A stretch of DNA of 5,826 nt from Dehalococcoidales bacterium (lineage in GTDB: Bacteria > Chloroflexota > Dehalococcoidia > Dehalococcoidales > UBA2162). The notes under the pieces are model-generated. The model made no database searches and was not told the DNA's origin. It worked only from the letters and a program-made list of their open reading frames with translations. Below are positions 1 through 5,118 of this stretch, in pieces. How positions within the stretch are numbered: position 1 is the first letter of the stretch; the number at the start of each line of letters is the position of its first letter. The translations under genes were made by a program, and so were the position numbers. The stretch covers positions 58,958 to 64,783 of the forward strand of contig CP070645.1 in NCBI GenBank assembly GCA_020354275.1, written 5' to 3'.

Positions 1-572
1 CCGGAGTGGGGCAGAACCAAATGTGGGCCGCCCAGCAATTTTGGTATGATAAGCCGAATAGCTTTGTTTCATCGGGCGGATTGGGGACGATGGGCTTCGG
101 ATTACCGGCAGCCATCGGGGTCAAGACAGGCTGTCCTGACCAAACGGTGTGGTGTATAGACGGAGACGGTAGTTTCCAGATGACCATCCAGGAGTTAGGT
201 ACCATCGCACAGGAAAATACAGCGGTTAAAATAGCTATTATGAACAATGGTTATCTGGGAATGGTAAGGCAGTGGCAGGAGCTTTTCTATGACCGACGGT
301 ATGTAGCCACGCCACTCAGTGGGCCAGACTATGTCAAGATTGCTGAAGCCTATGGTATTCCGGCGCTGAGAGTAAAGGATAAAAAAGAAGTAGTCCCGGC
401 CATTGAACAGGCCATGACCGAACCGGGACCATTCCTGATAGATTTCATGGTGGAACCGGAGGAAAACGTTTATCCTATGGTACCCCCGGGAGCATCTTTA
501 GCCGAGGTCATGGAAGAACCAAAAGAAAAGGTGCTCTCTGACTCAGCCAAGCTTCCAACAAGTAATATCTAA
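1..572 (+). CDS. ilvB: Acetolactate synthase large (catalytic) subunit, C-terminal part
   Basis: Partial gene, cut at the left edge; the first full codon is at base 3 and about 189 residues remain of a family usually 550-600 aa long. It is the catalytic subunit of acetohydroxyacid synthase, the ThDP- and FAD-dependent enzyme that makes 2-acetolactate or 2-aceto-2-hydroxybutyrate, the first common step of valine, leucine and isoleucine synthesis. The retained part is the ThDP-binding C-terminal domain. It opens with VGQNQMWAAQ (family form VGQHQMWAAQ), followed by the GGLGTMGFGLPAAIG motif. The ThDP/Mg motif runs from GDGS (162-173) to the Asn-Asn pair at 243-248, followed by GYLGMVRQWQ, the region that holds the herbicide-site tryptophan in homologues. 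The tail VPPGASLAEVM is typical. The stop TAA is at 570-572, and ilvN follows after 23 nt, which fits co-transcription and a two-subunit enzyme. The GTG at base 6 is an internal valine, not a start. Confidence 0.96.
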   Translation, partial: GVGQNQMWAAQQFWYDKPNSFVSSGGLGTMGFGLPAAIGVKTGCPDQTVWCIDGDGSFQMTIQELGTIAQENTAVKIAIMNNGYLGMVRQWQELFYDRRYVATPLSGPDYVKIAEAYGIPALRVKDKKEVVPAIEQAMTEPGPFLIDFMVEPEENVYPMVPPGASLAEVMEEPKEKVLSDSAKLPTSNI

Positions 573-595
573 TCCTAAAAAAGCGAGGTGATAGC

Positions 596-1099
596 ATGCC
601 AGCAACTAAGCATACCATAGTCGCTTTAGTAGAGGACAAGCCGGGAGTATTGAACCGGATTGCCAGCCTTTTCCGAAGACGTGGTTTTAATATCGAAAGT
701 ATAGCCGTGGGGAGTAGCGAAATACCCCACTTATCACGCATGACTATCGTTGTTGATGGAGCCAACACAATGGTCGAGCAGGTACGCAAACAGCTGGATA
801 AGACCATGGACGTAGTCAGCGTTTCTGATATCACCGGATCTAACCATGTTTCCCGTGAGCTGGCTTTAATTAAAGTGAAAGCTAATACCGCTACCCGTAG
901 TGAGATTATGCAGATTGTGGACATATTCCGGGCTAATATCGTGGATGTCAGTGCCGATTCGGTAACCGTTGAAGTTACCGGCGATGAGGAGAAAACCAGT
1001 TCCTTACTGAATTTACTACGTGACTACGGCATCAGGGAACTAGCCAGAACGGGGCGTATTGCTATGACCAGGGGAAGTCTAAATTCACCAAAGAAGTGA
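596..1099 (+). CDS. ilvN: Acetolactate synthase small (regulatory) subunit
   Basis: 167-aa regulatory subunit that activates IlvB and carries the valine feedback site; the length matches the short IlvN/IlvH form. An N-terminal ACT domain spans about residues 5-80 (VEDKPGVLNRIASLFRRRGFNIESIAVG, split here as VEDKPGVLNRI and FNIESIAVG). A C-terminal ALS-small-subunit domain spans about 85-160 (ELALIKVKA, IVDIFRANIVDVS, TGRIAMTRG). By alignment with E. coli IlvH, the valine-contacting positions N11, G14 and N29 correspond to D14, G17 and N32. Aspartate at the first of these is also found in other bacteria such as mycobacteria, so feedback control is probably retained. The ATG at 596 is preceded by GAGGTG at 585-590 with 5-nt spacing, and no better start is available. 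It follows ilvB by 23 nt. A 98-nt AT-rich gap after it may separate it transcriptionally from the next gene. The symbol could equally be written ilvH. Confidence 0.95.
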   Translation: MPATKHTIVALVEDKPGVLNRIASLFRRRGFNIESIAVGSSEIPHLSRMTIVVDGANTMVEQVRKQLDKTMDVVSVSDITGSNHVSRELALIKVKANTATRSEIMQIVDIFRANIVDVSADSVTVEVTGDEEKTSSLLNLLRDYGIRELARTGRIAMTRGSLNSPKK

Positions 1100-1113
1100 A
1101 GGGTTCAACTGAA

Positions 1114-1126
1114 ATTTGCAGCAAAT
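1114..1126. repeat. 13-bp odd palindrome (ATTTGC-A-GCAAAT)
   Basis: This is a perfect inverted repeat of two 6-nt arms around one central base, lying on the candidate -35 box of the usp upstream region. Its right half CAGCAA recurs 36 nt downstream in a second 13-bp palindrome at 1148-1160. The form and placement resemble a repressor operator. Alternatively, CAGCAA (1119-1124) pairs with TTGCTG (1148-1153) as the base of an RNA hairpin. The sequence is observed directly; the role is inferred. Confidence 0.4.
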
Positions 1127-1144
1127 AACAAATAATATTATTAT
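1116..1144 (+). promoter_or_regulatory. Possible promoter upstream of the usp gene
   Basis: In the AT-rich gap between ilvN and usp, TTGCAG (1116-1121) and TATTAT (1139-1144) are separated by 17 nt. The -10 matches the sigma70-type consensus at 5 of 6 positions, but the -35 matches only at TTG. The surrounding run of A and T makes chance matches likely. If real, the start point would fall near 1150, leaving a leader of about 45 nt before the usp ATG, and usp-ilvC could be transcribed independently of ilvBN. Confidence 0.3.
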
Positions 1145-1147
1145 TAA

Positions 1148-1160
1148 TTGCTGTCAGCAA
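1148..1160. repeat. 13-bp odd palindrome (TTGCTG-T-CAGCAA)
   Basis: This is a perfect inverted repeat with 6-nt arms and one central base. It starts 4 nt after the candidate -10 box, roughly where transcription would begin. It shares the CAGCAA half-site with the palindrome at 1114-1126, with centres 34 bp apart. It is not followed by a T tract, so a classical intrinsic terminator is unlikely. A binding site for a regulator of usp is one reading. Confidence 0.4.
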
Positions 1161-1197
1161 GTAGTATATTTTCAAATCTACAAACGGAGGTTGTAGC

Positions 1198-2166
1198 ATG
1201 TATCAGAGGATGCTCGTTCCACTGGACGGTTCGGAGCTTGCCGAGGTGGTCTTCACCTATGCCAAGGAACTAGCCGGGAGACTTGACCTGGATATAATTC
1301 TACTTCATGTTGCCCGGCAGGCTGCAGAAAACACCCTGCCCATGCGCAAAGCCTATATTGAACGAGCGGTGGAGGTTATCCAGCGTCAATCACAGGAGAT
1401 ACAGGACAAAACAGCAGCTAAAAAGGAGGGTAAACCGATCGATGTACGTGGTGAAGTGGTTATCGGTTATGCTGCTGATGAAATCCTCCGTTTCGCTGAT
1501 GAAAACAAGGTTGACCTGATTCTTATGGCAACCCACGGCCGTTCTGGCATAAAGCGATGGACCATGGGCAGCGTGGCTGATAAAATCCTTCGTGTGACCA
1601 AAATACCGGTCTGGCTGGTGCGTGCCGGTATGCCCGATGAAATCGTTTACGGCCAGTGGCCAACAACAACTATACTCCTACCACTGGATGGTTCGGAACA
1701 GGCTGAATCGGTGCTTCCCCATGCTGAGACGCTGGCCAAACAGCGGGGCATCGAGCAGGTTGATGTAGTTCTCCTCAGGGTCTGTGAACCCCCATCAAGG
1801 CCATCCTACTACCTGGCTGAACCTGGTGTAACCTATGCACCACTATCTGAGCCAGAAGCTATCGAATCACATATAAACTGGCAAAAGTACATTGAGGGTG
1901 AAATGGTTAAGAGTAAGCAGGTAGCTGGAGAGTATCTGGAAAAAGTTGAAAAAAGGTTCAAAGACAGTAATATCAGCGTGCGGTCAGAGATTCTAGAAGG
2001 TAGAGCTGCTGAGGAGATTGTTGAATATGCCAATAAAAACCCTTTCAACCTTATTGTCATGTCGACACACCCGCGCTCCGGGCTCCGGCGCCTGGTCTAT
2101 GGCAGTGTCACCGAGAACGTATTACAGGGAGTCAACAGGCCGGTCCTTCTGGTTAGGACAGACTAG
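1198..2166 (+). CDS. Universal stress protein with two tandem Usp domains
   Basis: 322-aa cytoplasmic protein with two UspA-like alpha/beta domains, about residues 1-143 and 156-322. Each begins with the strand-loop motif LVPLDGSELAE (6-16) or LLPLDGSEQAE (160-170), whose aspartate contacts the nucleotide base in ATP-binding homologues. Domain 1 ends with ATHG-x9-GS (111-125), close to the family ATP signature G-x2-G-x9-G-S/T. Domain 2 has STHP-x9-GS (289-303), in which the second glycine is proline 292, so nucleotide binding there may be altered. Residues 198-245 form a longer insertion before the last helix. The ATG at 1198 has GGAGG at 1186-1190 with 7-nt spacing. It lies between ilvN and ilvC, 32 nt before ilvC, so it is probably co-transcribed with ilvC. 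Usp proteins act in stress endurance or as nucleotide-binding regulators; what this one does is not shown by the sequence. It has no transmembrane segment or signal peptide. Confidence 0.93.
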   Translation: MYQRMLVPLDGSELAEVVFTYAKELAGRLDLDIILLHVARQAAENTLPMRKAYIERAVEVIQRQSQEIQDKTAAKKEGKPIDVRGEVVIGYAADEILRFADENKVDLILMATHGRSGIKRWTMGSVADKILRVTKIPVWLVRAGMPDEIVYGQWPTTTILLPLDGSEQAESVLPHAETLAKQRGIEQVDVVLLRVCEPPSRPSYYLAEPGVTYAPLSEPEAIESHINWQKYIEGEMVKSKQVAGEYLEKVEKRFKDSNISVRSEILEGRAAEEIVEYANKNPFNLIVMSTHPRSGLRRLVYGSVTENVLQGVNRPVLLVRTD

Positions 2167-2186
2167 TCTGATTTGATTAAAATAAA

Positions 2187-2192
2187 GGGGGG
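2187..2192 (+). promoter_or_regulatory. Ribosome binding site fixing the ilvC GTG start
   Basis: The run GGGGGG, followed by ATTAAA, sits 6 nt before GTG at 2199. The protein read from this GTG (MAKIYYDND) aligns with the usual IlvC N-terminus, so the GTG rather than an internal ATG is the start. The purine run is all G instead of the usual AGGAGG. Confidence 0.75.
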
Positions 2193-2198
2193 ATTAAA

Positions 2199-3191
2199 GT
2201 GGCCAAAATTTATTATGATAATGACTGTAACCTGGAGCTGATCAAAGACAAGGTAATCGGTATTATTGGTTACGGGAGTCAGGGACATGCCCATGCGCAG
2301 AATCTCCGTGATAGTGGTTGTACGGTTATAGTAGCTGAACTGGAGGGGAGCCCGGGCTGGAATAACGCCAAGGAAGCCGGCTTTCAGGTGTCAGATACGG
2401 CCAGCATGGCACAAAAGGCTGATATTATTACCATGTTAGCAGAAGACCATTTTCACCGGGATATATTTCACCAATCCATAAAGAACGGCTTGGTTCCGGG
2501 TAATACTCTTATGTTTGCCCACGGCTTCAGTATTCACTACGGCCAGATTGTCCCGCCGGCTGACATCGATGTCAGCATGATTGCCCCTAAATGTCCCGGC
2601 CATATGCTGAGACAACTGTATACCGAAGGCATCGGGCCGCCGGCAATTGTCGCTGTTGAAAAAGATGCCTCGGGCAAGGCAATGGATATTGCCCTGGCCT
2701 ACGCCAAGGGCATCGGTTGCAGTAAAGCCGGGGTAATTGAGACTACCTTCGCCGAAGAAACTGAGACCGACCTCTTCGGTGAGCAGACAGTACTATGCGG
2801 CGGTGTTACCTCCTTGATAAAGGCTGGTTTTGAGACGCTTGTTGAGGCTGGATACCAGCCAGAAATAGCCTACTTTGAAATCCTCCACGAGCTAAAGCTG
2901 ATTATCGACCTGATTTATCAGGGCGGCCTTTCTTACATGCGCTACTCGGTCAGCGATACCGCTGAATACGGTGACTACACGCGGGGCCCGAGGGTCATCA
3001 ATGACATGGTGAAGGAGGAGATGGAGCAAATCCTGCTGGAAATTCAGGAAGGTATTTTCGCCAAAGAGTGGGTTCTGGAAAACCAGGCCGGCCGCCCGGT
3101 TTACACTTCTCTGAAGCGCCTGGAAACCGAACACCTCATCGAGGAGGTGGGTGCCGAGTTACGCCAGATGATGCCCTGGCTCAAGGGCTAG
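2199..3191 (+). CDS. ilvC: Ketol-acid reductoisomerase, class I, with atypical cofactor loop
   Basis: 330 aa, the normal class I length. The enzyme converts acetolactate to 2,3-dihydroxy-isovalerate (and acetohydroxybutyrate to the isoleucine precursor) by Mg-dependent alkyl shift and NAD(P)H reduction. The N-terminal Rossmann domain has GYGSQGHAHAQN (24-35) and AHG at 107-109. The C-terminal knotted domain has the metal ligands D191 and E195 (TETDLFGEQ), E227 and E231 (FEILHE), and S252 in SVSDTAEYGDY. The catalytic core is therefore complete. The beta2-alphaB cofactor loop reads AELEGSPGW (46-54) where NADPH enzymes commonly read GLR-x-GS-x-S: the phosphate-binding Arg is Leu48, the distal Ser is Gly53, and an acidic Glu47 is present. 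This suggests NADH use. Other departures are LAEDHFH at 80-86, where LPDE-like sequence is usual, and KCPGH (131-135) for KGPGH. It follows usp by 32 nt and has a GTG start with a G-rich ribosome site. Confidence 0.96.
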   Translation: MAKIYYDNDCNLELIKDKVIGIIGYGSQGHAHAQNLRDSGCTVIVAELEGSPGWNNAKEAGFQVSDTASMAQKADIITMLAEDHFHRDIFHQSIKNGLVPGNTLMFAHGFSIHYGQIVPPADIDVSMIAPKCPGHMLRQLYTEGIGPPAIVAVEKDASGKAMDIALAYAKGIGCSKAGVIETTFAEETETDLFGEQTVLCGGVTSLIKAGFETLVEAGYQPEIAYFEILHELKLIIDLIYQGGLSYMRYSVSDTAEYGDYTRGPRVINDMVKEEMEQILLEIQEGIFAKEWVLENQAGRPVYTSLKRLETEHLIEEVGAELRQMMPWLKG

Positions 3192-3202
3192 TATTTTGCT
3201 CA

Positions 3203-3248
3203 ATAGGTATAACAAATTGTTTAAAATTATAAGCCAAACACTACCTAT
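3203..3248. repeat. Inverted repeat ATAGGTA ... TACCTAT with inner palindrome
   Basis: The perfect 7-nt arms at 3203-3209 and 3242-3248 are separated by 32 nt. Between them lies an 11-bp odd palindrome, AACAA-A-TTGTT (3211-3221). The element starts 12 nt after the ilvC stop, in the most AT-rich part of the leuA leader, where a promoter or operator would be expected. The repeats are seen directly; a regulatory role is only suggested by position. Confidence 0.35.
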
Positions 3249-3394
3249 ATATTTCATTGGATTTATCCTTGCTGGGAGATGCAAGCTCATCCTTACCAGC
3301 CCCTCTTCATAATGGGGAGGGGTAATTACAGCTTCGTCTAAGGAAGAGCACGAGGGGATTTTTATCCTTTTGTAAATAACCTTTTGAGATTCGT

Positions 3395-3409
3395 TTCTCC
3401 CAGGGAGGA
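3395..3409 (+). promoter_or_regulatory. leuA ribosome binding site inside a small hairpin
   Basis: GGGAGG (3403-3408) lies 5 nt before the ATG at 3414 and sets this as the leuA start. An in-frame TTG at 3384 would add ten residues unlike any LeuA N-terminus and has no ribosome site. The preceding TTCTCC (3395-3400) can pair with GGAGGA (3404-3409) over a CAG loop: six pairs including one G-T. In mRNA this would mask the Shine-Dalgarno, so translation may depend on opening it. Confidence 0.55.
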
Positions 3410-3413
3410 CACT

Positions 3414-4931
3414 ATGGACAAAGTAACCATTTTCGATACAACACTGAGAGACGGTGAGCAGGCGGCCGGAGGCACACTGAATATCCAGGAAAAGCTGGAG
3501 ATAGCCCGTCAACTGGAAACACTTGGTGTAGATATTATTGAGGCGGGCTTCCCGGTTACCTCGCCGGGTGATTTTGAGGCGGTAAAACGCATTGCCCAGG
3601 AGATCCGCACCCCCGTAATTTGCGTTCTAACCCATGCCAATCTCGCGGCTGTCGACCAGAGCTGGGAAGCGGTCAAGGGAGCCAAACAACCCTGCATTCA
3701 CATCGTTCTCTCTTCCTCTGATACCCATCTTTTCTATCAACTGAGAAAGAGCCGCGATGAAATTCTGGAGATGTCCTGCAGTACGGTAGCCAGGGCTAAG
3801 AAATATGTCAACAACGTTGAATTCTCTGCCATGGATGCCAGCAGGACCGATCCCGAATACATCTACCAGCTCCTGAAAGCGGTTATTGACACCGGGGCAA
3901 CCACAGTGAATATACCCGATACCGTGGGTTACGCCATGCCCGATGAATTCGGACAACTAATTGAAGGTGTTTTCAAAAATGTTCCTAATATCGACCAGGC
4001 CATGGTCAGTGTTCACTGCCATAATGACCTGGGCCTGGCCGTGGCTAATAGCCTGGAAGCACTGAAAAGGGGCGCCAGACAGGTAGAGGGTACCATTAAC
4101 GGCATTGGCGAGCGTGCCGGTAATGCTTCGCTCGAGGAGATTATCATGGCGATTCAAACCCGCCAGGACTTCTACAACCTCACTACCAGTATTGACACCA
4201 AACAGATATATAAAACGAGCCGTCTGGTCAGCGAGTTAACCGGTTTCCCGGTGCAGCCTAATAAAGCAATTGTCGGCGCCAACGCTTTCCGCCATTCATC
4301 AGGACTGCACCAGGATGGCGTTATCAAGATGCGGGGTACTTTTGAAATAATGGACCCTAAGAGTATCGGCATGCCGGCCAGCAGTCTGGTACTGGGTAAG
4401 ACCAGCGGACGACACGGCTTCCGGGAACATCTGGCAGAACTGGGATACAGCCTGTCTGAGGCAGATTTTGACCGTGCCTTTACGGCGTTCAAGGAACTGG
4501 CCGATAAAAAGCCGGAAATCACCGACAGAGATATTGAGTCCCTCGTTGCCGAGGAGAAACGTACGGTATCGCAGGTCTATCACCTTGACCGCCTTCAGGT
4601 AACCTGCGGAGACAGGGGCATCCCTACGGCTGCTATCAGACTGATTGGCCCCGAAGGGCAGATCCTAGCTGATGCCTCACTGGGCACCGGTCCCGTCGAC
4701 GCTGTATATAAGGCAATTAACCGGCTGGTTGGTGTCTCCAATACCCTTACTGAGTTCAGTGTTAAATCAGTGACCGAAGGTATTGATGCCATCGGTGAGG
4801 TGCTGATCAGGATAGAAAGTGAGGGCATAACCTATACCGGAAGAGGTGCCGATACTGATATCATTGTCGCCAGTGCCAAGGCTTATATCAATGCCCTTAA
4901 CCGGCTGCTTGCAGACAACCAGAAAAGCTAG
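3414..4931 (+). CDS. leuA: 2-isopropylmalate synthase
   Basis: 505 aa, the usual bacterial LeuA length. The enzyme condenses acetyl-CoA with 2-oxoisovalerate, the committed step of leucine synthesis, in the cytoplasm. The N-terminal TIM barrel (about 1-270) has FDTTLRDGEQ (7-16), with R12 and metal ligand D13, then NIPDTVGY (166-173), HCHNDLGLAVANS (201-213) with metal ligands H201 and H203, and NGIGERAGN (229-237) with ligand N237. Linker motifs follow: QPNKAIVGANAF (281-292) and HQDGVIK (299-305). The C-terminal LeuA regulatory domain is at about 385-505 and includes GTGPVDA (424-430), near the leucine-binding site in homologues, so leucine feedback inhibition is expected. The AAGG after DGEQ replaces the common SPGA. 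HQDGVIK plus the following EIMDP region and the ilv/leu setting argue for LeuA over homocitrate or citramalate synthase, though substrate is not proven. It is separated from ilvC by a 222-nt structured leader. Confidence 0.95.
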   Translation: MDKVTIFDTTLRDGEQAAGGTLNIQEKLEIARQLETLGVDIIEAGFPVTSPGDFEAVKRIAQEIRTPVICVLTHANLAAVDQSWEAVKGAKQPCIHIVLSSSDTHLFYQLRKSRDEILEMSCSTVARAKKYVNNVEFSAMDASRTDPEYIYQLLKAVIDTGATTVNIPDTVGYAMPDEFGQLIEGVFKNVPNIDQAMVSVHCHNDLGLAVANSLEALKRGARQVEGTINGIGERAGNASLEEIIMAIQTRQDFYNLTTSIDTKQIYKTSRLVSELTGFPVQPNKAIVGANAFRHSSGLHQDGVIKMRGTFEIMDPKSIGMPASSLVLGKTSGRHGFREHLAELGYSLSEADFDRAFTAFKELADKKPEITDRDIESLVAEEKRTVSQVYHLDRLQVTCGDRGIPTAAIRLIGPEGQILADASLGTGPVDAVYKAINRLVGVSNTLTEFSVKSVTEGIDAIGEVLIRIESEGITYTGRGADTDIIVASAKAYINALNRLLADNQKS

Positions 4932-5044
4932 AGAGCGAGGCTATTTCCAGCCAGATATTATTTCCCACCGGAACACTCATAAGCACAATGGCCTGTAACC
5001 TGTGATAATGCCTTATTAACACCAACAACTCTTCTTTCATGCCA

Positions 5045-5073
5045 TTGGAAAAACTAGCTAAATATCGTGTTAT
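5045..5073 (+). promoter_or_regulatory. Possible promoter upstream of leuC
   Basis: TTGGAA (5045-5050) and TGTTAT (5068-5073) are 17 nt apart, each matching the sigma70-type consensus at 4 of 6 positions. A TATTAT at 5078-5083 is a better -10 but lacks a good -35. The right arm of the 7-nt inverted repeat (5041-5047) overlaps the -35. This is weak evidence in AT-rich sequence. Confidence 0.25.
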
Positions 5074-5101
5074 AGACTATTATGTGTTTATGTAAAGCTT
5101 T

Positions 5102-5110
5102 GGAGAAAGG
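5102..5110 (+). promoter_or_regulatory. Ribosome binding site for the leuC GTG start
   Basis: GGAGAAAGG precedes GTG at 5119; the AAAGG part is 8 nt away and the GGAG part 13 nt. No in-frame ATG with a ribosome site lies nearby, and the protein from this GTG (MTLIENILAAHT) matches the usual LeuC N-terminus (family form like M-T-x-x-E-K-I-L-A-x-H). Confidence 0.6.
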
Positions 5111-5118
5111 AAAACAAA

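Larger units (their letters stand above)
3192..3413 (+). promoter_or_regulatory. leuA leader region with competing inverted repeats
   Basis: This is a 222-nt gap without a convincing gene. The first 65 nt are AT-rich and could hold a promoter (TAAAAT at 3222-3227 resembles a -10 box), but I see no well-spaced -35. Further on are several possible RNA stems: CTTGC/GCAAG (3268-3272 with 3281-3285), GCTGG/CCAGC (3271-3275 with 3296-3300), TTACC/GGTAA (3293-3297 with 3321-3325), and CCCCTC/GAGGGG (3300-3305 with 3317-3322). A second GAGGGG at 3352-3357 could compete for the same CCCCTC. Several of these are mutually exclusive. No T-box consensus and no run of leucine codons is visible. It may be a cis-acting RNA controlling leuA, but this is inference. 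Confidence 0.4.
4932..5118 (+). other. Non-coding gap between leuA and leuC
   Basis: 187 nt of AT-rich sequence with no supportable gene. Visible items are a weak 4-bp stem GGCT/AGCC (4939-4942 with 4949-4952) just after the leuA stop, too short for a convincing terminator, and a perfect 7-nt inverted repeat CAATGGC/GCCATTG (4986-4992 with 5041-5047) with 48 nt between the arms. A possible promoter lies at 5045-5073. Gaps of this size inside a leu operon are unusual and suggest separate control of leuC. Confidence 0.4.

Noticed and set aside
508..924. Minus-strand open frame of 138 codons opposite ilvB/ilvN
   Set aside because: It overlaps two well-supported genes, has no recognisable domain, and looks like an antisense shadow.
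3279..3341. 20-codon reading frame in the leuA leader as an attenuator leader peptide
   Set aside because: Its purine run TGGGAG abuts the ATG with no spacing, and the peptide has one leucine codon and no run of Leu, Val or Ile codons.
3353..3371. Intrinsic terminator AGGGGAT-TTTT-ATCCTTT before leuA
   Set aside because: The stem needs two G-T pairs and is weak, and the T run after it is only partial and interrupted by G, so it is not convincing as a terminator.
3384..3413. In-frame TTG at 3384 as an earlier leuA start
   Set aside because: It adds ten residues with no similarity to LeuA N-termini and has no ribosome site, while ATG 3414 has GGGAGG at good spacing and begins directly with the conserved N-terminus.
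3192..3413. T-box riboswitch upstream of leuA
   Set aside because: The conserved T-box antiterminator sequence (AGGGTGGNACCGCG-like) is not present.
3435..3473. LeuA DGEQAAGG in place of the common DGEQSPGA as a sign of changed function
   Set aside because: All metal and catalytic positions are kept and variation right after DGEQ is tolerated in the family; taken as a lineage variant.
3159..3512. Minus-strand open frame of 117 codons covering the leuA leader
   Set aside because: It overlaps the ends of both ilvC and leuA, shows no recognisable motif, and most of its length follows from AT-rich leader sequence lacking stops by chance.
4939..4952. Terminator hairpin GGCT-ATTTCC-AGCC after leuA
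   Set aside because: Only four base pairs and no T tract follows.
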